NCBI GenBank assembly: GCA_900544465.1
Contig: UQVT01000045.1
Span: 1 to 13,125, forward strand
Length of the DNA stretch: 13,125 nt
Origin: an uncultured Collinsella sp.
Lineage (GTDB): Bacteria; Actinomycetota; Coriobacteriia; Coriobacteriales; Coriobacteriaceae
Direction: 5' to 3'
In this document: positions 1-7,363 of the stretch, piece after piece
How the letters are laid out: every line of letters begins with the position of its first letter
How positions within the stretch are numbered: the stretch's first letter is position 1
Position numbers and translations under genes: made by a program
The notes under the pieces: model-generated
What the model saw: only the letters and a program-made list of their open reading frames with translations
What the model was told of the DNA's origin: nothing
Databases searched by the model: none

Positions 1-196
1 GCTGGCCGGACGCACCACCGCCGAGGCGCTCGTTGCCGAACGACAGCGCGAGGCGCACCTATCGCTCTACGGCCATCCGCTCATCCGCTTTACCATGAAC
101 GAGGTCCGCTCGGCAGGAGTGCTCGCCAAAAAGCTGCAGACGGCAGGCATCCGGCAGACCGCGCTGCCGACATGGCTCAACGACGTGGAGCTGTAG
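1..196 (+). CDS. C-terminal fragment of a DUF559/Vsr-like endonuclease-fold protein (5' truncated)
   Basis: The reading frame is open from base 2 to the TAG at 194-196, giving 64 residues of a protein whose start lies left of the window. The visible part contains an E-R-Q-R-E-A-H-L helix, then G-H-P-L-I-R-F-T and a last helix with A-K-K-L-Q-T-A-G-I. This order (charged helix, short strand with IRF, then a helix ending in AG-I/V) is typical of the C-terminal end of DUF559-type proteins. These have a Vsr/restriction-endonuclease-like fold and are common in actinobacteria, often next to an AbiEi-like domain. The catalytic part is not in the window, so activity cannot be judged. No terminator is visible directly after the stop. 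The family call rests on pattern memory from a short tail and could be wrong; that this is a real coding end is more certain. Confidence 0.5.
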   Translation, partial: LAGRTTAEALVAERQREAHLSLYGHPLIRFTMNEVRSAGVLAKKLQTAGIRQTALPTWLNDVEL

Positions 197-269
197 GAGC
201 TGCTAGGCCGCGCATCGCCGGATCGTATCTCCCCTATCTGGGCCGCATTTTCCCAACGGCCACGCCAAC

Positions 270-810
270 GGAAAGCGCGTCCCAGTCTGGACGCTCAAAA
301 CGGGATGCACTTTCCGGATGGCGGGCCTACCGGAAAGTGCATCCCGGAATCCGGTCTCGGAACGGGACAGGCTTTCCGGTTGAGTCCTTCAGCGGAAACT
401 GCATCCCGGAATAGACGCTCAAACTGGGACGCAGTTTCCGCTGAGGTTCTATCCGGAAACCGTGTCCCACTCTGAGCGTCAATTCTGGGATGTACTTTCC
501 GCCTGAGGGTTCAGCCGGAAACGGCATCCCACTCTGAAGCGAAATTCCGGGACGCAGTTTCCGGTTGAGGACCAATCCGGAAAGCGCATCCCATTCCGGG
601 CGCGCATTCCGGGACACAGCTTCCACTTGAGGCTTCAACCGGAAAGTGCGTCCCAGCCTGGAGCCATATTCCGGGATGAACTTTCCGCTTGAGCCTTCAA
701 CTGGAAATCGCATCCCGCTCTGAGCGCGCATTCCGGGATGCAGTTTCCGCTTGAGGGCCGATCCGGAAAGCGCATCCCATTCCGAAGCCAAGAAATGGGA
801 TGCGCTTTCC
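270..810. repeat. 62-bp-period array of eighteen 14-bp motifs in alternating orientation
   Basis: Nine copies of GGAAANNGYRTCCC (form A) alternate with nine copies of its reverse complement (form B). A copies begin at 270, 332, 394, 455, 517, 579, 641, 703 and 765. B copies begin at 302, 364, 426, 487, 549, 611, 673, 735 and 797. The repeat is 62 bp (61 once). A-to-B gaps are 18 bp and B-to-A gaps are 16 bp (15 once). The outer GGAAA and TCCC are nearly invariant while the middle four or five bases vary. The gaps are themselves related: B-to-A gaps mostly carry TTGAG or CTGAG near their start, and A-to-B gaps often end in ATTCC. Neighbouring copies could fold into 14-bp hairpins. The array fills the space between two convergent transcription units. 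Function is unknown; see findings. Confidence 0.93.
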
Positions 811-825
811 ACTAGCAGCAGGCGC

Positions 826-865
826 GGCATAACAAAAGGCCCCGGCTCGCGATGGAGCTGGGGCC
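826..865 (-). terminator. Rho-independent terminator of the purine operon
   Basis: On the minus strand GGCCCCAGCTC pairs with GAGCCGGGGCC (one A/C mismatch, six-base loop; stem 838-865). It is followed at once by TTTTGTTAT (829-837). It lies about 70 bp after the stop codon of the molybdenum hydroxylase gene, which is the right place and strand to end the five-gene operon. On the plus strand the stem is followed by AAAGG rather than a T run, so it is not expected to work in that direction. Confidence 0.85.
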
Positions 866-933
866 AAAGGCGCAGCGTATGTAGTTGATGTTGAGCGCGA
901 ACAGCCCATCAGCAATGCCGTCTGCGCCCTACC

Positions 934-3711
934 CTACCCGCGGTGACGGGCGCGGCTGTACGGCGTATCCACCATGGGCAGATCTGGACGCAGTTTGCCG
1001 TCAAACGCGCGATAGGCGTTCTGTACGGCGGGCGCCGTGGGGATCGTTGCGATCTCGCCGATGCCCTTGCCGCCGTATGCCACGGGCAGTAGCTCGTCCT
1101 TCTCCACGTAGATGGCGTGGATATTCGGGATCTCGGGCGCACGGAACAGCCCGAGCGTACCGTACCTTGCCTGGGGCACGCAGTCTTTGAGCGGCCAATC
1201 CTCGGTAAGCGCATAGCCCATACCCATGAGCACACCGCCTTCGATCTGACCCTGGATGGAGATGGGGTTGACCACCTTGCCGGAATCGTGCGCGGCATAG
1301 ACCTCGCTCACGCGGCCGTCGTCGTCCAAAATAACCACATGCGTGGCAAAGCCGTAGCAGATGTGGCTCTTGGGGTTGGGAACGTCGGCGCCCAGCTTGT
1401 CGGTCGGCTCCAGATACACGTAGCCAAACTCGCATCCCTCGAGCGCCTTGATGGCGACCGCGGGATCCTGAGGATGCATGCCCTGGCCGGCGACGAGTTC
1501 CTGTGCGCGCAGCTGATAGGCGCGACCGTCGTCGTACTCGATCTTGACGCCGTCGCCATGCGCGCTCACAGGGGTATCGGGTGCAGGCTTGCCGGTCTCG
1601 ATGTCAAGCATGGCATCGCGCAGCAGGAAGGCGGCACCGCGCACGGCCTCGCCGGTCACGACCGTCTGACGCGAGCCAGACGTGGTGCCGGAGTCGGGAG
1701 CGTTCTCGGTGGAGCACTCGCCATTGGCAATGCAGCGAAGCGGCAGACCGCATGCCTCGGCAACGTCCTGCAAAAAGACGGTGTTGCAGCCCTGGCCGAT
1801 GTCGGACGTGGCGGCATAGACCACGGCCACGCCGTTCTCGATGCGAATCTTGCAGCGGCCGGCATCGGGCAGGCCCACGCCCACGCCGGCGTTCTTCATG
1901 GCGCAGGCGATACCGGCATGTCCGGGATGCGCGTAGTAGGCATCCTTGACCTCGAGCAGCGTCTCCTTAAGCGCCGTGGAGCAGTCGGCAATCTGGCCGT
2001 TGGGCAAAACCTCGCCCGGCTCGATGGCGTTACGGTAGCGAATCTCCCACGGATCCAGGCCGACCTTCTCTGCCAGCAGGTCGATCAGACTCTCGAGCGC
2101 AAACTCGGACTGACACACGCCAAAGCCGCGGTACGCGCCGGCGGGCGGGTTGTTAGTGTAGTAGCCAAAGCCGCGAATGTCGGTGTTCTGGTACTTGTAG
2201 GGACCGACGGCATGCGTACAGGCGCGCTCGAGCACCGGACCGCACAGCGACGCGTAGGCGCCGGTGTCAAAGTTGATCTCGCAGTCCAGACCGGTAAAGT
2301 TGCCCTCGGCGTCGCAGCCCAGCGTAAAGGTGCCGTCCATGGCATGGCGCTTGGGATGGAACGCGAGCGACTCGGCACGCGTGAGCTTGCACTTCACGGG
2401 ACGCTGGAACTTATATGCGGCGAGCGCGGCCAGGTGCTGGATGGACACGTCCTCCTTGCCGCCAAAGCCGCCGCCCACGAGCATGGTCTCGACGACCACG
2501 CGCTCGGGCTCGCTATCCCAGCCAAACATGTGGGCGCACTCTTTACGCGTGTCGTAGGCGCCCTGGTCGGTCGACTGCACCTTGACGCCGTTCTTGTACG
2601 GGAAGGCGACGGCGCACTCGGGCTCCAAGAAGGCATGCTCGGTAAAGGGCGTGGTAAAACGCTGCGTCACGGTGAACGCGCTCTCCGCCAGCGCCTTGGC
2701 GGCGTCGCCGCGCGTCACGTGACGGCTCTGGCACACGTTGTCCTTGAGCTCCACCGTGTTGCCAAAGGCAAAGAAGCTGTCGTGCAGGCGCGGGGCGTCG
2801 GCAGCCCTGGCCTCGGCGATGTTGCGCACGGGTTCCAGAGGCTCGTAATCAACCTTGACGAGCTTCTTGGCCTTCTCGAGCGTCGCCTCGTCCTCGGCAA
2901 CCACCAGCACGATGGCATCGCCCACGCAGCGGGTGATATCGCCCTGGGCGATCATGACGTCCCAGTCCTGGATAAGGTGGCCGACCTGGTTGACCGGCAC
3001 GTCCTCGGCGCGCAGAATGCCCACCACGCCGGGCAGGGCCTCGGCCTTGGAAGTATCGATGGAGAGCACGCGGGCACGCGGGTACTTCGAGCGCACGGCG
3101 CTGGCATAGGTCAGGCCCGGCTGGTCGAGCTCGTCGATGTCGTCGGGGTACTTGCCCTCGCCGAGCACCTTCTTGCGCACGTCGATACGGAAGGCGCGCT
3201 TGCCCACGCCGTAGTCATCGCCGCGCTCCAGGTCCTCGTCGATCTGCTTTTCGCCGCGGAGCACCGCGGCTGCCAGCGAAATGCCCTCGATAATCTTCTT
3301 GTAGCCGGTGCAACGGCAGACATTGCCGCGGATGGCGTACTTGATCTGCTCCTCGGTGGGCTCGGGGTCCTCGGCGATGAGCGCTGCACCCGCCATGACC
3401 ATGCCGGGGATGCAAAAGCCGCACTGCACGGCGCCCACGGCGCCAAAGGCGTACACGAAGGCCTCGCGCACGTCCTCGGGCAGGCCCTCGACGGTCACGA
3501 TGTTGCGGCCGGCGGCAAGCGCGGTGGTCAGTACGCACGCCTTGACGGCCGCACCGTCCACGTGAATGGTGCAGGTACCGCAGGCGCCCTCGGAGCAGCC
3601 GTCCTTGGCGGAGTGAATGTGCAGGTCGTCGCGCAGGTAGCGCAGCAGCGGTTTGTTTTGGGTCGTCGTGCGCTCAACGCCGTTAACGGTAAAAGTGAAT
3701 TCCTGTGCCAT
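934..3711 (-). CDS. xdhD: Molybdenum hydroxylase, fused 2Fe-2S and molybdopterin domains (XdhD-like, probable selenium-dependent purine hydroxylase)
   Basis: The 925-residue product joins a 2Fe-2S module to a molybdopterin-binding catalytic module, as in E. coli XdhD (YgfN), with no FAD domain. Residues 1-150 carry the plant-type 2Fe-2S ligands C39, C44, C47 and C59 and the second cluster ligands C97, C100, C132 and C134. Residues 170-290 form the hammerhead domain. The Mo part shows FLEPE (361-365), GGGFGGKE (413-420, E420), GAYRGFG (525-531, R528), DIGQGCNT (637-644) and GGKGIGE (880-886). E886 matches the catalytic glutamate of xanthine oxidases, and E420 and R528 match the two purine-contacting residues. 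The family hydroxylates or dehydroxylates purines, and members next to ssnA and ygfK are predicted to hold labile selenium rather than selenocysteine. The start is ATG with AAGGGA upstream, 12 nt after the polyferredoxin stop, so it is probably translationally coupled. It is the last gene of the operon. The exact substrate (xanthine, urate, hypoxanthine) cannot be read from sequence. Confidence 0.9.
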   Translation of the reverse strand: MAQEFTFTVNGVERTTTQNKPLLRYLRDDLHIHSAKDGCSEGACGTCTIHVDGAAVKACVLTTALAAGRNIVTVEGLPEDVREAFVYAFGAVGAVQCGFCIPGMVMAGAALIAEDPEPTEEQIKYAIRGNVCRCTGYKKIIEGISLAAAVLRGEKQIDEDLERGDDYGVGKRAFRIDVRKKVLGEGKYPDDIDELDQPGLTYASAVRSKYPRARVLSIDTSKAEALPGVVGILRAEDVPVNQVGHLIQDWDVMIAQGDITRCVGDAIVLVVAEDEATLEKAKKLVKVDYEPLEPVRNIAEARAADAPRLHDSFFAFGNTVELKDNVCQSRHVTRGDAAKALAESAFTVTQRFTTPFTEHAFLEPECAVAFPYKNGVKVQSTDQGAYDTRKECAHMFGWDSEPERVVVETMLVGGGFGGKEDVSIQHLAALAAYKFQRPVKCKLTRAESLAFHPKRHAMDGTFTLGCDAEGNFTGLDCEINFDTGAYASLCGPVLERACTHAVGPYKYQNTDIRGFGYYTNNPPAGAYRGFGVCQSEFALESLIDLLAEKVGLDPWEIRYRNAIEPGEVLPNGQIADCSTALKETLLEVKDAYYAHPGHAGIACAMKNAGVGVGLPDAGRCKIRIENGVAVVYAATSDIGQGCNTVFLQDVAEACGLPLRCIANGECSTENAPDSGTTSGSRQTVVTGEAVRGAAFLLRDAMLDIETGKPAPDTPVSAHGDGVKIEYDDGRAYQLRAQELVAGQGMHPQDPAVAIKALEGCEFGYVYLEPTDKLGADVPNPKSHICYGFATHVVILDDDGRVSEVYAAHDSGKVVNPISIQGQIEGGVLMGMGYALTEDWPLKDCVPQARYGTLGLFRAPEIPNIHAIYVEKDELLPVAYGGKGIGEIATIPTAPAVQNAYRAFDGKLRPDLPMVDTPYSRARHRG

Positions 3712-3723
3712 GGTGATTCCCTT

Positions 3724-4203
3724 CTACACGCCGGCGGCGATGCCGGTGCGGTCGTGGATAGCGCCATGCGGGCAGACGACGGCGCACATGCCACACGACA
3801 GGCAGTCCGCGCCGTCGATATGGGCGCAGTTGTCCTCGATGCGGATAGCGCCGGCGGGGCACTTTTTGGCGCACATGCCGCAACCGATGCAGCTCGTGTC
3901 GCAGATCTTGCGGGCAATGGCGCCCTTATCCGTGTTGTTGCAGCGCACCAGGATGTTCTGGTAGCCGGGAACGAAGGCAATCACGCGCTGCGGGCACGCC
4001 ATGCCGCACAGGCCACAGCCCGTGCACTTGGAGCGGTCCACGCGGGCGACGCCGTCGACCAGCGCGATGGCACCGTGGGGGCAGGCCGCGACACAGGCAC
4101 CACAGCCAATGCAGCCTTCGCTGCAGCGGGCGTCGCCGCCTGCGGAAGCACAGCCGCTTCCGCAGGCAACGTAGGCCACGTTATGTTGAATGGATTTGGC
4201 CAT
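3724..4203 (-). CDS. Four-cluster 4Fe-4S polyferredoxin, RnfB C-terminal-like
   Basis: This 159-residue cytosolic protein has four complete CxxCxxCxxxCP motifs: C31/34/37/41, C60/63/66/70, C105/108/111/115 and C134/137/140/144. It could therefore bind four 4Fe-4S clusters. The stretch VRCNNTDKG followed by C-x3-CIGCGMCAKKCP (residues 87-116) and the early VACGSGC (12-18) closely recall the C-terminal half of RnfB. The N-terminal membrane helix and first cluster motif of RnfB are missing. It sits between ygfK (11 nt gap) and xdhD (12 nt gap), so it is probably made in step with them. The natural inference is an electron-transfer subunit joining the Mo hydroxylase to YgfK, or to the cell's ferredoxin pool. 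Its ribosome binding site is modest (AGGCGAG overlapping the ygfK stop). Iron-sulfur function is near certain; the partner assignment is inference from position. Confidence 0.88.
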   Translation of the reverse strand: MAKSIQHNVAYVACGSGCASAGGDARCSEGCIGCGACVAACPHGAIALVDGVARVDRSKCTGCGLCGMACPQRVIAFVPGYQNILVRCNNTDKGAIARKICDTSCIGCGMCAKKCPAGAIRIEDNCAHIDGADCLSCGMCAVVCPHGAIHDRTGIAAGV

Positions 4204-4214
4204 AAGAGACTCGC

Positions 4215-7214
4215 CTATTTCTTAAGAAGGTACGAATAGTTGTCGCGCACGGCCCTGATGGTCAGGCGGACGGCCTCGGGCAGACCGGTGTTGACGGCAT
4301 CGACCGAGACGGTGCGGACCGTGCCGGCGACGCGGACCTTAAAGTGGTCCTCGTCCACGGCCAGGAAGCCCTCGTTCTCGGAGTTCTCCATGTCCTCCTC
4401 GCTCCAGAACAGGGTGAGCTTGTCCTTGTAGGGACGGCCCTCCTGGTAGGGGCAGAACACGGCGCAGTTGCCGCACTCGTTGCACATACCGTCGACGTGG
4501 ACGACCTGATGCTTGGCCAGGCCCGGCACCTTAATTGCCACGTTGGCGCGGTTGGGGCACACGTCGCAGCAGACCTCGCATACCGAGCCGCAGCCCAGGC
4601 AGCGGGTCTTGGTGCAGTTGCGCTTGTCGCGGCACAGCGACCCCTTGCGCTCGTAGCAGGTGTCCTCGCGGCCAGCCTGCTCGTTGCAGTCGGCGTACTT
4701 GTTAAAGTCCACGCCGGCGATGGCACGGGCGACCTCGGCGGCGTCGGCAATAGCCTCAACCACGGTGGCAGGACCGCGACGGCAGTCACCTGCAGCCCAG
4801 ACGCCCTCGACGCCGGTGGAGATGGCGGCAAGGCGGCCGCGACGGTCGTGCTCGACGCCCGCGGCATCGTACAGGCTGGCATCGATGCCCTCGCCCACGG
4901 CGCAGATCACCGTGGTGGCGGGAAGCTCAACGGTCTCGCCCGTGGCGACAGGGCTGCGACGGCCGCTTGCATCCGGCTCGCCAAGCTCCATAACATCGCA
5001 GGTCAGCACGGCGCCGTTAAGTGCCTTGGGTGCCAGCAGCTCGCAGAACTCAACACCGTCGGCAAGAGCAAGATCGAGCTCTTCCTCGTCAGCGGGCATC
5101 TGCTTCTTGGTGCGGCGATACACCAGGCGCACGTTCTTCACACCAGCCAGGCGCTTGGCCACGCGAGCCGCGTCCATGGCGGTGTTGCCGGCGCCAATGA
5201 CTACGACGTCCTCGCCCAGCTCGAGCCTCTCGCCCTTCTTGGCGGCCTCGAGGAACTCCAGCACGTCGAGCTCGGCACCCTCGCCCAAACCTGCAGAGCC
5301 GGGCATCCAGGCACCGGTGGCCACGACAACGTCGGTAAAGCCCTGAGCCTTGAGCTCTTCGATGGACTCCACGCGAGCATTGAGCTGCACCTTGGCGCCA
5401 AAGGCCAGGCAGAGCTCGGCGTCGTGGGAGATATCGTCGCTGGCGATACGGAACTCGGGGATCACGTGACGGACCACGCCGCCGAGCGAATCGCGGGCCT
5501 CAAAGATGGTGACGGGCACGCCGGCACGCGTCAGGAAGAACGCCGTCGCCAGGCCGGCCGGGCCGCCGCCGATAATGGCAACGTTGCGCGCGCCGTCGTT
5601 GGCAATGGCCTGGGCGCGCAGCTTGGGCAGCACGGCGGTCATGGCCTCGCGGGCGGCCTTTAGCTTGCTGGCGCGGATCTGGGCGCCCTCGGGCTCGTAG
5701 AATGCACGCTCACAGGCACGACCGCAGGGATGCGGGCAGATGGTGCCGGTAATGAACGGCAGGGCGTTGCGCTCGATGATGATGTTGAGCGCGTCCTCGT
5801 AGCGGCCCTCGTCAACAGCCGCCAGGTAGGCGGGAATGTCCTGCTGGATGGGGCAGCTCGTACGGCACGGCGTGGTAAAGCAGTCGGAAAGCGGGCTCTT
5901 GCCGGCGACCTTGCGGTCGGGCAGCGGGCGCAGCGGCTTCTTGTAGAGCGGGTTGGTGAGCGAGTCGGTCTGGATCGCGGTCACGGCGTCGAGAGAGACG
6001 CCCGCGAACGGCTTGCCGGCCAGATCGGCAAACTCGCCGGCCATCTGGCTAAAGCGCTCGTAGCCACCGGGCTTGAGCACGTCGGTCGCCAGGGTGACGG
6101 GCCAAATGCCGGCATCATACAGGGCGCGAATGTTGTAGACCGTGGCGCCACCGGAGTAACTGATGCGCAGCTTACCGTCAAACTGCTCGGTAATGCGGCG
6201 GGCAGCCTCGATGGTCAGCGAGAACAGCGAACGGCCAGACATGTACATCTCGGTGGAAGGCAGCTCGTTTCTCGTCACGTCGACGGGGAAGGTGTTGGTG
6301 AGCTTGACGCCAAACTCCAGACCGCGCTCGGCGCACAGGGCAATCAGGCGCTCGAACATAGGCACGGCATCGGCCCACTGCAGGTCCTCGCGGAAGTGCG
6401 TGTCATCGAAGACGATGTAGTCAAAGCCCAGCTCGTTCAGACGCTGGCGGGCAAACTCATAGCCCAGCAGCGTGGGGTTGCACTTGATGTAGGTATTGAG
6501 GCCCTTCTCGGTGATGAGGTAGGTCGCGATGCGCTCAATCTCCGCCGGCGGGCAGCCATGCAGCGTAGACTCGGTAATGGAGTTGGAAACGCGTGCCGGG
6601 ATGGACTCGACAAACGCGGCGTCGACATGCTCAAACTTGTCCAGGTTAGCGAGCGCCCACGTGCGGCACTCGTTCCAAACCTCGGAGCCGCTGGCATCCT
6701 TCATGCCCTCGATGTAGGCGTCGACCTTGGGGCTCTTAATACCCTCCAGGTCATAGCCCACGGACATGTTAAAGACAAAGCCGTCTGGGCTGCCCAGACC
6801 ATACTCGCGGGCAATCAGGTGGCAGGCAAACCATGCCTTCACGTACTCGGCAAAGGCCTGCGGAACCTCGAGCTCGGTCGACCACTCGCAGTTGTAGCAC
6901 TCGTCCTGCGCCACGATGCAGGGTTTGTTCACACACTTGGAGAGCTCCTCGCCGTCCATAACCTGAACGGTCTTGAGCTCAAAGAAGCGGGAGCCAGCCA
7001 CGTAGGATGCCACGATGTTCTGGGCAAGCTGCGTGTTGGGGCCGGCAGCCGGGCCAAACGGAGTCTCGATGCGCTCGTCAAAAATGGGAAGCGCACCCTC
7101 CTGGTTGGTCGTGACCATCTTGCGCACGCCAAAGATGGCGTCCTGGGTCTTATGCTCCTCGATGATCCAGTTCATCAGCTGCGAAAACGGGATCGGCCTC
7201 ATGATGTCGCTCAT
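4215..7214 (-). CDS. ygfK: YgfK-type flavin and iron-sulfur oxidoreductase (putative selenate reductase subunit family)
   Basis: The 999-residue protein is close to the usual size of about 1030. Residues 1-430 form a TIM-barrel-like part related to dihydropyrimidine/dihydroorotate dehydrogenases. Residues 440-510 carry the GltD-type Fe-S region (C445, C450, C454, C493, C497, C501). An FAD motif IIGGGPAGLA lies at 547-556, an NAD(P) motif VIGAGNTAMDA at 672-682, and AAGDC at 807-811 closes the flavin site. The C-terminal region has dense cysteines (C867, C872, C875, C879, C882, C883, C886) and a second motif C911/914/917/921-P. This architecture moves electrons between NAD(P)H, flavin and Fe-S clusters. 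The family was named for selenate reduction but is now tied to anaerobic purine breakdown. The ATG at 7212-7214 is chosen because GAGAGGAG lies six bases upstream. An upstream in-frame ATG at 7337 would translate through three hairpins as an Arg/Pro-rich stretch and is rejected. Confidence 0.92.
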   Translation of the reverse strand: MSDIMRPIPFSQLMNWIIEEHKTQDAIFGVRKMVTTNQEGALPIFDERIETPFGPAAGPNTQLAQNIVASYVAGSRFFELKTVQVMDGEELSKCVNKPCIVAQDECYNCEWSTELEVPQAFAEYVKAWFACHLIAREYGLGSPDGFVFNMSVGYDLEGIKSPKVDAYIEGMKDASGSEVWNECRTWALANLDKFEHVDAAFVESIPARVSNSITESTLHGCPPAEIERIATYLITEKGLNTYIKCNPTLLGYEFARQRLNELGFDYIVFDDTHFREDLQWADAVPMFERLIALCAERGLEFGVKLTNTFPVDVTRNELPSTEMYMSGRSLFSLTIEAARRITEQFDGKLRISYSGGATVYNIRALYDAGIWPVTLATDVLKPGGYERFSQMAGEFADLAGKPFAGVSLDAVTAIQTDSLTNPLYKKPLRPLPDRKVAGKSPLSDCFTTPCRTSCPIQQDIPAYLAAVDEGRYEDALNIIIERNALPFITGTICPHPCGRACERAFYEPEGAQIRASKLKAAREAMTAVLPKLRAQAIANDGARNVAIIGGGPAGLATAFFLTRAGVPVTIFEARDSLGGVVRHVIPEFRIASDDISHDAELCLAFGAKVQLNARVESIEELKAQGFTDVVVATGAWMPGSAGLGEGAELDVLEFLEAAKKGERLELGEDVVVIGAGNTAMDAARVAKRLAGVKNVRLVYRRTKKQMPADEEELDLALADGVEFCELLAPKALNGAVLTCDVMELGEPDASGRRSPVATGETVELPATTVICAVGEGIDASLYDAAGVEHDRRGRLAAISTGVEGVWAAGDCRRGPATVVEAIADAAEVARAIAGVDFNKYADCNEQAGREDTCYERKGSLCRDKRNCTKTRCLGCGSVCEVCCDVCPNRANVAIKVPGLAKHQVVHVDGMCNECGNCAVFCPYQEGRPYKDKLTLFWSEEDMENSENEGFLAVDEDHFKVRVAGTVRTVSVDAVNTGLPEAVRLTIRAVRDNYSYLLKK

Positions 7215-7220
7215 AATGAG

Positions 7221-7227
7221 CTCCTCT
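7221..7227 (-). promoter_or_regulatory. Ribosome binding site that fixes the ygfK start
   Basis: The minus strand reads AGAGGAG, six bases before the ATG at 7214. It decides between this start and an upstream in-frame ATG at 7337 that has no comparable site. Confidence 0.8.
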
Positions 7228-7272
7228 CTGTAACGCCCGGCGAGACCGCGCGACGGGCGCAAATACGGTGTA

Positions 7273-7348
7273 GCGCTGGCACAGCGCCGGCGACCCCGCG
7301 GAGGTCGCCTATACGCGCGCCGGATGCGGCGAAACATCCGACGCGCGT
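7273..7348 (-). other. Cluster of three RNA hairpins between ssnA and ygfK
   Basis: Read in the operon's direction, the first hairpin has a 14-bp stem with one G-U wobble (7348-7335 with 7326-7313, 8-base loop). The second has a 7-bp stem (7309-7303 with 7295-7289). The third has a 6-bp stem and 3-base loop (7287-7282 with 7278-7273). None is followed by a T run, so a classical terminator is unlikely. They lie in a 149-bp gap, much longer than the 11-12 bp gaps further along the operon. This suggests a processing, stabilising or attenuation element. The wobble pair is only compatible with minus-strand RNA, which supports a role in the transcript. Confidence 0.6.
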
Positions 7349-7363
7349 GAATCTACTTGTGAA

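Noticed and set aside
270..810. CRISPR array
   Set aside because: Motifs are only 14 bp and alternate in orientation, gaps are 15-18 bp and related to one another rather than unique, and no cas gene is present.
327..830. A 167-codon open frame on the minus strand through the repeat array
   Set aside because: The 62-bp period shifts frame at each unit, there is no ribosome binding site, and openness follows from the lack of stop triplets in the repeat.
934..3711. Selenocysteine in the molybdenum hydroxylase
   Set aside because: No in-frame TGA occurs in the open frame; selenium in this family is a labile cofactor, not a coded residue.
1117..4239. A 1040-codon open frame on the plus strand opposite xdhD and the polyferredoxin
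   Set aside because: It is the antisense shadow of GC-rich genes. It crosses a gene boundary, has a repetitive Gly/Ala/His/Val composition with no recognisable domain, and the opposite strand has clear family motifs.
7215..7337. N-terminal extension of YgfK by 41 residues
   Set aside because: The extension is Arg/Pro-rich, runs through hairpins and lacks a ribosome binding site, whereas the ATG at 7214 has an excellent one.
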